In this document: positions 31,750 to 45,002 of the stretch, piece after piece
Position numbering within the stretch: the stretch's first letter is position 1
How the letters are laid out: each line of letters opens with the position of its first letter
Source: Gammaproteobacteria bacterium
GTDB taxonomy: Bacteria > Pseudomonadota > Gammaproteobacteria > Steroidobacterales > Woeseiaceae
Length of the DNA: 64,000 nucleotides
Direction: 5' to 3'
NCBI GenBank assembly: GCA_029862045.1
Contig: JAOTYE010000012.1
Span: 47,886-111,885 of the forward strand
Program-made: the position numbers and the translations under genes
Notes under the pieces: model-generated
The model's database searches: none
What the model saw: only the letters and a program-made list of their open reading frames with translations
What the model was told of the DNA's origin: nothing

Positions 31750-31751
31750 CA

Positions 31752-32138
31752 ATGAAACGAATTTTTATAGTCGATGACCAGCCGCCAGTCATACGCGTCC
31801 TGCGGCTCGGTTTTGAAGAGGCCGGGTACGAGGTCGATTCCGCCAACAACGGCTCGGAATGTCTCCTGAAATTGTGTGACGGGCAGCCGGACTTCCTGGT
31901 GACCGATATCGATATGCCGCGCATGAGTGGCAAAGAACTTTGTTTGGCTATCGAGAAGCAGTTTCCGAACAGGTCCTTTCCGATCGTCGTCCTTACCTCC
32001 AGAACCGAGCTCGAACACCGCGAATGGACAAGCGAAATCAAAAACCTGTCGTTCATGGAAAAGCCGGTCAGCATTCGACGCCTGGTATCGATCGTCAACC
32101 GCGCACTGAATGGTGGCGAGCAACAAACCGGAACCTGA
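31752..32138 (+). CDS. Single-domain response regulator
   Basis: 128 residues consisting only of a receiver domain. It shows the acidic pair in FIVDDQ, the phosphoacceptor Asp in VTDIDMPRMSGK (about residue 54), Thr in VVLTSR and the conserved Lys-Pro in FMEKPVS. With no output domain it must act through protein contacts. Candidates are the GGDEF-EAL protein that starts two bases later or the STAS domain of the ATPase after that. Confidence 0.92.
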   Translation: MKRIFIVDDQPPVIRVLRLGFEEAGYEVDSANNGSECLLKLCDGQPDFLVTDIDMPRMSGKELCLAIEKQFPNRSFPIVVLTSRTELEHREWTSEIKNLSFMEKPVSIRRLVSIVNRALNGGEQQTGT

Positions 32139-32139
32139 G

Positions 32140-34350
32140 ATGAAGAAGAGTCTCTTGCAGTCATTGTCGATGACCAAGTATGAGCGGCTGCTGCCGCGCA
32201 TTTTTCCGGGCGCCGACAGACTCGAAATTCGCGACCGCCAAGGCCAGCTGATCTGGCAACTCTGCGCCACAGCGGCCGACGAGCGCGACCCCGGAGCGCC
32301 GATCGACGATGAACCTGTTGCCGCCTGGTCAGACTTCGGCCCCGGCGTCGAGCGTCGTCAACTACCGAACGGTCAAATGGAGTTTCGCGCAGCGGTGCAG
32401 TCACGCGAATTTAGGAAGCTCGGCTACCTGATCGCCGGTTACGACACGCAACCCAGCGTGCCGATGTCGACCGCGCCCGATTCGTTGCGCCGTGCGTTCG
32501 CCGACGCATTGGCATTCCTCCAGGAGGAGCTCGAGCTGCAGTTGGAATGCAATCAGCTCGCAGTGGAACTGACCGAACGTTATGAGGAACTGAACCTCGT
32601 TTACTCGACGCAGGATCAGGTCGAATACCTGGAGGAGGGTCAGGAAGCGCTGGTCCGCCTCGTGAGCAACTGCGCGGATTATCTTGACGTCGGCCTTGCA
32701 GCACTCGTATGCCGAGAGCGTAACCTTGTCCTGCATAGCGTCAACACCGGCCATGCACCTGTGGACACCGAGGCCCTGCTCGAACTCCTGAGCGGGAAAT
32801 TTTACGATCGGGTCGAGTCCCAGATTCAGAGCCTCGTTCTCAATGAATCGGATGACGTTGAACGCCAGCGATTATTCGCAGGGCGCGAAGAAAACGTGCT
32901 CGCCAACCCTATTGTCGACAACCATGGCACCGCCATAGGCCTGATCGCCGTTGTCGCCCATAAACGCAAGCACACTTTTTCCAATGGCGATCGTAATCTT
33001 CTCGAGGTCATGGCCAAGAAGGCGTCGCGAATCATTCACACGCACCATGATTCGCTGACCGGCCTGATGAATCGCAGTGGATTCGAGCCCACGCTGGTCG
33101 CAGCGCTTGCAACCGCGCGCGCCAAGAACACGCAGCACTGTCTGTTGCACATCAATATCGATCAGCTGCATGTAGTCAATGATCTGATGGGGCATCAGGA
33201 AGGCGACGCCCTGATACGGCGCGTTGCCAAATTGTTACGCGCCAGGCTTCGGGACAGCGACTATTTGGCCCGTCTCGGTGGCGACGAATTTGCGGTGCTG
33301 CTCGCCAATTGCGACGTAGATCAGGGTCACAGCATTGCTGACAAAATCCGTTCTGCGCTGCGTGAATTGACGGTCGTATCAGCCAATCGTCAACTGGATG
33401 TATCAGCGAGCATCGGCGTTGCGACGATAAACCCTGAAACGGAAGGAATCGTCGGCGTCATGGCGTCCGCAGAGATCGCCTGCAAATCGGCGAAAGACGG
33501 AGGTCGTGACAGAATTGAGGTGTTCGAAGAGGACAACACGGAACTCGTGAGACGCAGCGAAGAGGTCGAATGGGTTGGCCGCGTTCATGAGGCGTTGCGC
33601 GAGGACCAGTTTGTTCTTCATTGTCAGCCCGTAATGCCACTGGCCAATGCCGATCAGCCTCCGCATTTCGAATTTCTGGTGCGCATGCTTGACGGAGACG
33701 GCGAGATATTGTCCCCTGCGCTGTTTCTGCCGGCAGCTGAACGCTATCAGTTGATGCCGTTACTGGACCGCTGGGTCGTGCACGACGCGTTGCAAAAACT
33801 CGGCGCATGCTGGCAATCAATAGCGTCCAGCGGGGCGGTATTTTGTATCAACCTGTCCGGACAATCGTTGACGAATAAGGGATTTCTGGCATTTATTGCG
33901 GACGAGCTCGCCGCTACCGGTGTTCCACCAAACAACGTCTGCTTTGAGATTACCGAAACAGCGGCGATCTCCAACATCGACGAAGCAACCATTTTCATGG
34001 GAGCACTGCAAAATATCGGCTGTCGTTTTGCACTCGACGATTTTGGTGCGGGCCTGAGCTCTTTCGGCTATCTCAGGATGCTGCCCGTCGACTACCTGAA
34101 AATCGACGGTAGTTTCGTGCTTGAGGTAACCAGCGATAAGATCTCGCGCTCCATGGTCGACGCAATTTGTCAGATCGGCAAGACCATGGGTTTGTCAATG
34201 GTCGCCGAGTACGTCGTCGACGAGGCGACGGTAGAAGTGCTGCGGAAAATTGGCGTTGACTATGTGCAGGGTTTCCACATTGGTAAGCCCGTACCGTTCG
34301 ACGAGATTGCGAATCGCTTGCAGGGCGACGTCACTGTCGCGTCGGCATGA
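32140..34350 (+). CDS. GAF-GGDEF-EAL cyclic-di-GMP turnover protein
   Basis: 736 residues, soluble. A unique N-terminal domain (about 1-130), a coiled segment rich in Glu/Leu (about 120-160) and a GAF-like domain (about 160-300) precede GGDEF. That domain has RLGGDEF near 380 and I-site RDSD exactly five residues upstream. The EAL domain has EFLVRM near 510, NLSGQS, ETE, DDFGAGLSS, LKIDG and QGF. Both catalytic motifs are kept. I prefer ATG 32140 (after the receiver stop) over ATG 32110. Its stop overlaps the ATPase start as ATGA, indicating translational coupling to the pilus ATPase. Confidence 0.9.
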   Translation: MKKSLLQSLSMTKYERLLPRIFPGADRLEIRDRQGQLIWQLCATAADERDPGAPIDDEPVAAWSDFGPGVERRQLPNGQMEFRAAVQSREFRKLGYLIAGYDTQPSVPMSTAPDSLRRAFADALAFLQEELELQLECNQLAVELTERYEELNLVYSTQDQVEYLEEGQEALVRLVSNCADYLDVGLAALVCRERNLVLHSVNTGHAPVDTEALLELLSGKFYDRVESQIQSLVLNESDDVERQRLFAGREENVLANPIVDNHGTAIGLIAVVAHKRKHTFSNGDRNLLEVMAKKASRIIHTHHDSLTGLMNRSGFEPTLVAALATARAKNTQHCLLHINIDQLHVVNDLMGHQEGDALIRRVAKLLRARLRDSDYLARLGGDEFAVLLANCDVDQGHSIADKIRSALRELTVVSANRQLDVSASIGVATINPETEGIVGVMASAEIACKSAKDGGRDRIEVFEEDNTELVRRSEEVEWVGRVHEALREDQFVLHCQPVMPLANADQPPHFEFLVRMLDGDGEILSPALFLPAAERYQLMPLLDRWVVHDALQKLGACWQSIASSGAVFCINLSGQSLTNKGFLAFIADELAATGVPPNNVCFEITETAAISNIDEATIFMGALQNIGCRFALDDFGAGLSSFGYLRMLPVDYLKIDGSFVLEVTSDKISRSMVDAICQIGKTMGLSMVAEYVVDEATVEVLRKIGVDYVQGFHIGKPVPFDEIANRLQGDVTVASA

Positions 34351-36407
34351 ACGAGCCAGCCGACTCTAAGGCTGGGTCAATAACCCGGGTACGCATTGGC
34401 GTCGCGACACACGTAACGCCCAAATCGTCGTTGACCGGCAATGAAGCTTTGCAAGACCTGCTGCTTGTCATCGATGACTGCATCGACGGCGGCGAAATCA
34501 AGATCATTATCGACTTCGCGGCTGTACAGGTCATCGACGGACTCGCCATCTCGGCCCTCATGGACCTGCAGGACCGACTGATCAAGCTCGGCGGCTGGGT
34601 CAAGATTTCGGGCCATAACAGCATTATCGCCGAGGTCGCAGAAATCACCGGTCTGTCGGACTACGTCACATTTTTGAATAGTGAGGGTGAACGCGATCAC
34701 AGGCGAACCGACGAAATCAGTTTCGGCCCGGGTGCACGATTAGGCGACATCCTGGTAGCGCGCAAGCTGATCACCGAAGCCAAGATCAAGGAGGCGCTCA
34801 AACTGCAGGAACGGCTTGGCAAGCGCATGGGCCAGATCATCATCGACAAAGGCTGGGTCGCCGAGAACGATGTGCTGCGCGCCCTTGGCGAGCAGCTGAG
34901 CGTGCCGTTCGTGAGGGTACGGCCGGGACTTTTCGACCCGGCGGCAGTTTCGCTCCTGGAACGCAACGTTGCGCGGCGTCTTTGCGTCATGCCGCTGTTC
35001 CGCGTTCGCAGCTCCCTGTTTCTCGCAACGGCGAAGCCGCAGGATATGCCGACGTTCGAGGAAGTTTCCGAGCGCCTGCAGTGTGTCGTCAGGCCCGTGT
35101 TGGCCCGCAAGGAAGATATTTTCAAGCTCCTCAACGAGTCGGCCGAAATTGACGATTTGCAATTCGATATGGTCGGTGATGTCGACGAGGACTTCGCCGT
35201 CATCGAAAATCTGCAGGTCGACGATTATTCTGCGATCGACGAGGTCGCAGCCGGCAGCCCCGTCGTCAACCTTGTCAATTCAATCATTCAGCGCGCCGTT
35301 CGCGACGGCGCAAGTGACATTCACCTCGAGCCATTCCGCACGCACTCGCGCATCCGCTTTCGCATCGACGGCCTGTTGTACGAATTTACAGCGCCGCGCG
35401 TCGAACTGCATCCGGCACTGGTATCGCGGCTGAAGGTCATGGCGAATCTCGATATCGCCGAGCGACGCATGCCGCAGGATGGGCGCATCCAGGTACAGAC
35501 CCAGGGCCGGTCGGTGGACCTGCGCTTCAGTTCCTTACCCGGACTGTACGGCGAGAAGGTCGTACTGCGTATTCTCGACAAGAACCAGGCGATCCTCGAC
35601 GTCAACAAGCTCAACATGAGTGCCGCGAACCTCGAGATTTTCAAGGGGCTTCTCGACGCCAATCACGGCCTGATTCTCGTGACCGGCCCGACGGGCAGCG
35701 GTAAGACAACCAGCCTCTATGCGGCACTCAACTACATCAAGAGCATCGAAAAGAACCTCGTAACGATCGAAGATCCGGTTGAGTACCAACTGGATATCAT
35801 CAATCAGAATGAGGTTCGAGAAGCCATCGGTCTGTCGTTTGCCAAGATTCTCAAGCACGTGTTGCGCCAGGACCCGGACATCGTCATGGTGGGCGAGATT
35901 CGCGAACGCGAAACCGCCGAGATTGCGGTACAGGCCGCATTGACGGGCCATCTTGTGCTGTCGACGCTGCATACGAATGACGCGGTCGGTGCCGTCACGC
36001 GGCTGATCGATATGGGCGTCGAGCCGTACTTGTTGTCGTCCGCACTGCTTGGCGTCGTCGGTCAGCGTCTCGTCAGGACGACATGCCCGAGCTGCCGGTC
36101 CGATTTCCTCGCGCCAAAGGAGCTTATCGAGCAATTCGGCTGGCAGGATCAGGGTGACGTCAAGCTGACCCGTGGTAAAGGCTGCGAGGAGTGCTACGAC
36201 TCCGGCTACAAGGGCCGCATGGGCATTCATGAAATGCTAAGAACCGACCCGGACCTGCAGAAGCTGATCATCTCGAGTCCAAGCCGCGATGAATTGACCG
36301 ACTACCTCGCCGGCCGCAACTTCCACAACCTGTTCATGGACGGCCTCGCCCGCGTACTCGAGCGGCGCACGACGATCGAAGAAGTCTCACGTGTGACGAG
36401 CATTTAG
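34347..36407 (+). CDS. STAS-MshEN-GspE/PilB type IV pilus assembly ATPase fusion
   Basis: Hexameric cytoplasmic ATPase expected to drive pilus extension. 686 residues in three parts. Residues 1-120 form a STAS-like (anti-sigma antagonist) domain. Residues 131-154 and 160-183 are two 24-residue MshEN motifs, each starting R-(L/M)-G and ending in Gln, the signature of c-di-GMP binding in MshE-type ATPases. The T2SSE ATPase has Walker A GPTGSGKTTS near 446, IEDPVEYQ, Asp and His boxes, and the zinc motif CPSC...CEEC. The extra STAS domain is not normal for this family. In it the usual phosphorylatable DSSG loop reads DGLA, so a phospho-Ser switch looks absent. Confidence 0.92.
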   Translation: MNEPADSKAGSITRVRIGVATHVTPKSSLTGNEALQDLLLVIDDCIDGGEIKIIIDFAAVQVIDGLAISALMDLQDRLIKLGGWVKISGHNSIIAEVAEITGLSDYVTFLNSEGERDHRRTDEISFGPGARLGDILVARKLITEAKIKEALKLQERLGKRMGQIIIDKGWVAENDVLRALGEQLSVPFVRVRPGLFDPAAVSLLERNVARRLCVMPLFRVRSSLFLATAKPQDMPTFEEVSERLQCVVRPVLARKEDIFKLLNESAEIDDLQFDMVGDVDEDFAVIENLQVDDYSAIDEVAAGSPVVNLVNSIIQRAVRDGASDIHLEPFRTHSRIRFRIDGLLYEFTAPRVELHPALVSRLKVMANLDIAERRMPQDGRIQVQTQGRSVDLRFSSLPGLYGEKVVLRILDKNQAILDVNKLNMSAANLEIFKGLLDANHGLILVTGPTGSGKTTSLYAALNYIKSIEKNLVTIEDPVEYQLDIINQNEVREAIGLSFAKILKHVLRQDPDIVMVGEIRERETAEIAVQAALTGHLVLSTLHTNDAVGAVTRLIDMGVEPYLLSSALLGVVGQRLVRTTCPSCRSDFLAPKELIEQFGWQDQGDVKLTRGKGCEECYDSGYKGRMGIHEMLRTDPDLQKLIISSPSRDELTDYLAGRNFHNLFMDGLARVLERRTTIEEVSRVTSI

Positions 36408-36417
36408 GGTCGCGAAG

Positions 36418-37545
36418 ATGGCATTGCAAATCGAAACAAACCCGGTTAAGGAAACCTCGGAGAGAAAGGCGGGTAGCAGTAAACAGTTCAGCCTCCGCGG
36501 ATTTTCAAAAGCGCCTGGAACTAACGATCGCATGTTTTTTTCCGAGCAGCTGGCGTTGTTGCTGGAGACAGGTGAAAGCCTTTATGGCGCACTGACAACG
36601 ATCGTCAAGCAAACCGAGAATCCGCAAATGCGCAGCGTCATTGAGCAGGTGGCGCAGGATGTCAGTGAAGGCCAGTCATTTGGTTTCGCGCTGGCAAAAC
36701 ACGACACCGTGTTCTCCTCCACCTACGTCAATCTGATCGGCGCGAGCGAGGCCGGTGGATTCATGCACGAGGTCTTGCTGCAATTGCTCGACATGGATAA
36801 GAAGCGCGAGGAGCTTCGCAACACGCTCGTCTCCGCGGCAACCTACCCGGCCTTCCTGATTGTATTTTCGCTGGCCGTGGTCGTTTTTGTGCTTGTCGTC
36901 GTGTTTCCCAAGTTCGGATCAATGTTCGCATCGATCTATGACCAGCTGCCCGTGACGACGAAAGCGCTCATGGCAATTAGCGACTTTATGCGGCAATACT
37001 GGTGGCTCCTGATTGCGGGAATTGCCGGCGCTGCCGTTGCGCTGCGGCAGTGGCTTGCAAGTGATAGCGGCCGGGCGCGCATTGACTACTTACAACTGCA
37101 CGTACCGCGTGTTCGGGATATTTTTACCCAGATTTATCTCGTGCAGGCCTTACAGGTGCTCAGCATGTCGCTGGTTAACGGGGTATCGGTCATGGATAGC
37201 CTCGACGCGTGCCGGGACGTCGTGAAGAATTCGGTGTTCAGAGATCTGATCACGAATATCGAGGCGAAAGTGCAGTCCGGCGCCGGCGTTGCCGCAGGCT
37301 TTGCCGACGCCGACTTCTTGCCCGACCTCGCAAAACACATGATTGCGACAGGCGAGCAAACCGGGAACCTTGGCAAGGTCATGGGACGTATCGCCGACTA
37401 CTATGAAACCCAACTGACCAAGAAGCTCGACACACTGTCGAAGCTCGCCGAACCGATCATGCTATTGGTCATGGGCGTCGTCGTCGGCGTGCTCGTCAGC
37501 TCCCTGATTCTGCCAATTTTCAAGCTCTCGCACGCCGTGTCTTAG
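36418..37545 (+). CDS. Type IV pilus / type II secretion inner-membrane platform protein (PilC/GspF family, MshG-like)
   Basis: 375 residues. Two tandem GspF domains (about 38-160 and 240-365) with three membrane segments (about 143-165, 190-210, 343-365). It shows FFSEQLALLLETGESLYGAL, the repeat QVLSMSLVNGVSVMDSL, and GEQTGNLGKVM. It anchors the assembly ATPase at the inner membrane. It begins 10 bases after the ATPase stop. The first 35 residues are a variable cytoplasmic tail. Confidence 0.92.
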   Translation: MALQIETNPVKETSERKAGSSKQFSLRGFSKAPGTNDRMFFSEQLALLLETGESLYGALTTIVKQTENPQMRSVIEQVAQDVSEGQSFGFALAKHDTVFSSTYVNLIGASEAGGFMHEVLLQLLDMDKKREELRNTLVSAATYPAFLIVFSLAVVVFVLVVVFPKFGSMFASIYDQLPVTTKALMAISDFMRQYWWLLIAGIAGAAVALRQWLASDSGRARIDYLQLHVPRVRDIFTQIYLVQALQVLSMSLVNGVSVMDSLDACRDVVKNSVFRDLITNIEAKVQSGAGVAAGFADADFLPDLAKHMIATGEQTGNLGKVMGRIADYYETQLTKKLDTLSKLAEPIMLLVMGVVVGVLVSSLILPIFKLSHAVS

Positions 37546-37659
37546 GATAATCGGGCTACAGAAAAGGCGAAAAACGTGACCGGATCGCTACAGTATTTGG
37601 GCTCCTGGTCGATATCATTGCAGTAGTGGACAAAATATTTTATTAACGGAGTTAAACTT

Positions 37660-38178
37660 ATGATTTCGCGGGAAAAATATCCAGCCCAGAGTGGCTTTAC
37701 TCTGGTTGAGTTGTTGATCGTCGTGATCATTTTGGCGATTCTTGCGGCCATTATTATCCCGCAGTTCACCGCTGCCACGGACGATGCAACCCAGTCAGCC
37801 TATGACACCAATATTGCCAACATTCGCTCTGCGATCGACCTGTATCGGCAGCAGCATCAGGAGTATCCGGGTGCCGTGGTCTCAACAGGCGCAGGTTGCC
37901 CTGCCGGCTCCACGAACGTTGTGGGCGCCGTTGGCGAAGCGGCACTTCTCGCGCAGCTCAGGAACTACACCAACGCCGCGGGAGTAGCTTGCACGGGCAC
38001 GGATGCGACGTTCCGGTACGGTCCGTATCTCAAGGACGACCTGCCGGTAAACCCGCTCGGCGCCGTTCCAAACAACACCGTAACCGTAGTCACGACTGGC
38101 ATTCTTGGGCTGGCCAGCGCCGGCACGGACGGCTGGCGTTTTGACTCGGTCACCGGTGAGTTCATCGGCGACGAGTAG
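37660..38178 (+). CDS. Major type IV pilin-like protein (MshA/GspG-like)
   Basis: 172 residues. A short leader ends in Gly with the prepilin-peptidase site SG|FTLVELLIVV, Glu at position 5 of the mature protein, then a hydrophobic helix. The globular part has a Cys pair (GCPAG, VACTG) that could form a disulfide loop. A GGAG ribosome site is nine bases before the ATG. A 114-base gap separates it from the platform gene, and a REP element follows, consistent with separate, higher expression as expected for a major pilin. Confidence 0.87.
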   Translation: MISREKYPAQSGFTLVELLIVVIILAILAAIIIPQFTAATDDATQSAYDTNIANIRSAIDLYRQQHQEYPGAVVSTGAGCPAGSTNVVGAVGEAALLAQLRNYTNAAGVACTGTDATFRYGPYLKDDLPVNPLGAVPNNTVTVVTTGILGLASAGTDGWRFDSVTGEFIGDE

Positions 38179-38190
38179 CGCATAGAAAAC

Positions 38191-38246
38191 AATGGGGACA
38201 TTCCTGATTTAAGGTTTCAGTACATTAAATGAGGAATGTCCCCTTT
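38191..38246. repeat. REP-like palindrome R2
   Basis: Left arm from 38191 (AATGGGGACATTCCTGATTT) and right arm to 38246 (GAGGAATGTCCCC) pair with two mismatches around a 14-nt loop. A T-tract follows the right arm, so it may terminate or attenuate between the major pilin and the minor pseudopilin genes. Confidence 0.85.
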
Positions 38247-38263
38247 TTCGTGGAGACGGCGCG

Positions 38264-38806
38264 ATGAGAGGACGAGAGCAACGAGGCTATACCCTGGTCG
38301 AACTCGTCATCGTGGTGACCGTTTTGGGAGTTATCGCAGCGATTGCTGTTCCCAGCCTTTCTTCAAGTTCAGACAAGCAACTCGACCTGGCCGCACAGGA
38401 GTTTGCCGCCGCGATGCGCTTTGCGCGCAGCGAATCGATTCGCACTGGCGAGCCGCACGGCTTTCGCCAGCAATCGGGCGCGAAACGTATTCGTGTCTTT
38501 CATCTGGACACTAGCACCAGCCCAGGGACGCTCGTATACGACGTTTATCATCCCGTTGACAAGCAGCTTTACGACATCGATCTCAACCTCGAATCACTCG
38601 CCGCAGCAGATTCGTTGAACCGTACCGCGATATTTCGAGGCGCATGCAACCAGCAGGGCAACATCTATTTCGACGCCAGCGGTACGCCCTGGTGCGCCGA
38701 TCCGGAGACGGTCTTGCTCGACACGTTTGAAGTCGACCTGGTTCTTGGCTCATCCCGTCGAACGGTCGCTCTCGACGATATCACCGGCAGGGTGACGGTC
38801 CGATGA
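38264..38806 (+). CDS. Minor pseudopilin, GspH/FimT/MshC-like
   Basis: 180 residues. Prepilin site RG|YTLVELVIVV with mature Glu5. The mature part has the GspH-type start LDLAAQEFAAAMRFARSESIRTGEP, then a beta-rich domain with two Cys (CNQQ, WCADP). It overlaps the next pseudopilin gene by four bases (ATGA), so translation is coupled. Minor pseudopilins of this type prime pilus assembly at the tip. Confidence 0.87.
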   Translation: MRGREQRGYTLVELVIVVTVLGVIAAIAVPSLSSSSDKQLDLAAQEFAAAMRFARSESIRTGEPHGFRQQSGAKRIRVFHLDTSTSPGTLVYDVYHPVDKQLYDIDLNLESLAAADSLNRTAIFRGACNQQGNIYFDASGTPWCADPETVLLDTFEVDLVLGSSRRTVALDDITGRVTVR

Positions 38807-39231
38807 ATCGCCATCGACAGGAACACGGTCTGACGCTCGTCGAGGTTCTCGTGACCATCGTCCTGCTGACCATCGTCCTGGTTCCCGCTATGCGCGCTTT
38901 GCAGACAGGTGTCGTTGGAGCCGGCGTCCACGGTGACGTTTCGTCCAGTCACTATCGATTAACGTCGCGCCTCGAAGAACTGCTAGCCGAGCCGTTTGCA
39001 GATTTATCAGACGCAGCGATTGCGGCAGGGGCACCGACGACCGCTACAACTTATTCTGAAGCGGCAGGTCCGCCTGGCCGCCTGCTCGTCTACCTGTCTC
39101 TTTACGACGGCGACAACACTGATGCCGACGATAATCCGTTTACAGGAACCGATCCCGATCTTTTGTGGATTCGCGTCGAAATCGAAGACAGCGTACACAC
39201 TCTGCAGACGATCAGAGCCAGCGGGTACTAG
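38803..39231 (+). CDS. Minor pseudopilin, GspI/PilV/MshD-like
   Basis: 142 residues. Prepilin site HG|LTLVEVLVTIV with mature Glu5, followed by a hydrophobic helix to about residue 35 and a small globular domain ending in LWIRVEIEDSVHTLQTIRASGY, resembling the GspI beta-meander. An acidic stretch (YDGDNTDADDNPF) resembles the larger acidic insert in the next gene. It lies between the GspH-like gene (4-base overlap) and the GspJ-like gene (2-base gap). Confidence 0.85.
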   Translation: MNRHRQEHGLTLVEVLVTIVLLTIVLVPAMRALQTGVVGAGVHGDVSSSHYRLTSRLEELLAEPFADLSDAAIAAGAPTTATTYSEAAGPPGRLLVYLSLYDGDNTDADDNPFTGTDPDLLWIRVEIEDSVHTLQTIRASGY

Positions 39232-39233
39232 CG

Positions 39234-40207
39234 ATGACGAGGTCCTGTCAAACATCGCGCGGCTTCACCCTGATGGAGTTACTGATCGCACTGGCACTGG
39301 CCGGGCTGATTCTCGCGGCCACGAGCGGCCTCGTCAATAACGCCGTGGGGACTGACGCCGTTGTCGAGGAGCGCAACCAGCTGCTGCGCGACGCAAGATT
39401 CGCGCTGGACAGGATGGTGCGGGCAGTTGGAGAAACGCGCCAGTTGATCCTGCCAATGCCTGACAAGCTGGATACTGACTGGCGCGAAAACGTGCGCGAG
39501 GAAACCGTGCCCGCTTCGCCACCGGAAGGCAGCAGTACAAAAGCAACCGCGGTGCTCACTGTTTCGTTAGGCGCGTCGGTGGATCTCGACGCTGATGGAT
39601 TCCCAGATGCCGACAATGATGGTGATGGGCGCATCGACGAGGACTACCCTGCGGACATTGCTTACGACTTCAATCCCGGCATCCACCTGATCGACGACGG
39701 CGGTGACGGGTATGTGGACAATAGTGTTTCTGATAACGACGACGACGAGCGCTTCAATACGGCTGACGAGGACCCGATCAACGGGCTCGATGACGAAGCT
39801 GACGGCCTTATCGACGAAGATCCCGGTGCCGACATGAACGGCGATGGCGCTCCGGGACTCGCGGGCGTCGACGATGATAGCGATGGCCAGATCGACGAAG
39901 GTAGTGCCGACGACGACGACGAAGACGGCAGCGTCGATGAAGACTGGCTGGATGCCGTCGTTTTCCATTTGCAGGGAGATTCGCTGGTCGAAAGGCACCC
40001 GGTCCCATGGGATGAAACCGCGAATGGTTTTGTCAGCGGACGCGATTTTATCGAATCGGTAATCGCGGAAAACGTCACACGATTCCGCATTGAGCGCCCC
40101 GTGGCCGGCAGCCCTGACGAGCAGATCGTTGACCTTACGCTCGAACTTACGGGCCCAACCGGTAGTGTTGTCAGCCTGAACGCGCGGGTTCGCGTAGGCG
40201 GTGCGTT

Positions 40208-40211
<4 letters not shown>
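39234..40211 (+). CDS. GspJ/PilW/MshO-like minor pseudopilin with acidic Ca-binding-like insert
   Basis: 325 residues. Prepilin site RG|FTLMELLIALAL with mature Glu5. Between about residues 115 and 242 is an insert of DxDxDGxxDE-type units (DNDGDGRIDED, DDSDGQIDEG, DDEDGSVDED and others), like thrombospondin type-3 or EF-loop calcium ligands. Ordinary GspJ proteins are about 200 residues and lack this. The end of the protein returns to GspJ-like strands. It overlaps the giant adhesin gene as GTGA. Calcium binding is inferred from spacing of acidic residues only. Confidence 0.85.
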
Positions 40212-44530
<4,319 letters not shown>

Positions 44531-44534
44531 GATT

Positions 44535-44554
44535 AATGGGGACATTCCTGATTT
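44535..44554. repeat. REP-like half element R3
   Basis: One intact arm (AATGGGGACATTCCTGATTT) directly after the adhesin stop codon. The partner arm is degenerate (CAGGGAACATCC near 44583). Confidence 0.75.
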
Positions 44555-44619
44555 AGCGCATTAATTCGTTAACTTAACCAAACAGGGAACATCCTGCTTG
44601 TTCCAGGAAAGGAAACCAA

Positions 44620-44871
44620 ATGTCTAAATATCATCAAATGGAGATTACGACGATGGAAGATCAAAGAACTTGTAATCGTTGCGGGAGCACGCGGTTTTCC
44701 GAAGGCTCGATACAATCAACTGGCAAGATGTACTTTCGGCTTAGAGAAACGAAGTTCTTTGCCGCCAAAACTGCGGATCTTGAAGTCAACGGAAGCCTTT
44801 GCCTCGAGTGTGGCTCGATTGACCTGATTGGTGACGTCGAGAAAGCGCGCTCCTTGCTGAAGACTGCTTAG
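44620..44871 (+). CDS. Small zinc-ribbon protein, unknown function
   Basis: 83 residues. Two Cys pairs (CNRCG near residue 19, CLECG near 62) would hold one zinc. The middle segment is basic and beta-rich. AAGGAA lies five bases before ATG 44620, favouring that start, although ATG codons at 44641 and 44653 are alternatives. Codon use and base content are more AT-rich than in the pilus genes. REP-like elements lie on both sides, suggesting acquired DNA. No named family recognised. Confidence 0.7.
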   Translation: MSKYHQMEITTMEDQRTCNRCGSTRFSEGSIQSTGKMYFRLRETKFFAAKTADLEVNGSLCLECGSIDLIGDVEKARSLLKTA

Positions 44872-44883
44872 ACTGAATGGCTT

Positions 44884-44926
44884 AATGGGGACATTCCTGA
44901 TTTTGTCATTGATGTCAGGAGTGTCC
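44884..44926. repeat. REP-like palindrome R4 (partly decayed)
   Basis: Left arm AATGGGGACATTCCTGATTT is intact. The right arm (GTCAGGAGTGTCCGC) carries several changes. It is located after the zinc-ribbon gene. Confidence 0.75.
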
Positions 44927-45002
44927 GCAAGTTCGCATATGGCTACAAATGGCTGAGAATCGAAATTAGTTGTAGCAATCGTCGTCATGCCACTCTGGAT
45001 GA

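Noticed and set aside
37605..37622. Sigma-54-like site (TGG...TTGCA) ahead of the major pilin gene
   Set aside because: The GG-GC spacing is 11 bases instead of the strict 10, and the -24 block matches poorly.
37618..37646. TTGCAG-N17-TATTAA promoter ahead of the major pilin gene
   Set aside because: The implied transcript start would fall after the GGAG ribosome site and about seven bases before the ATG, so it could not serve this gene in the normal way.
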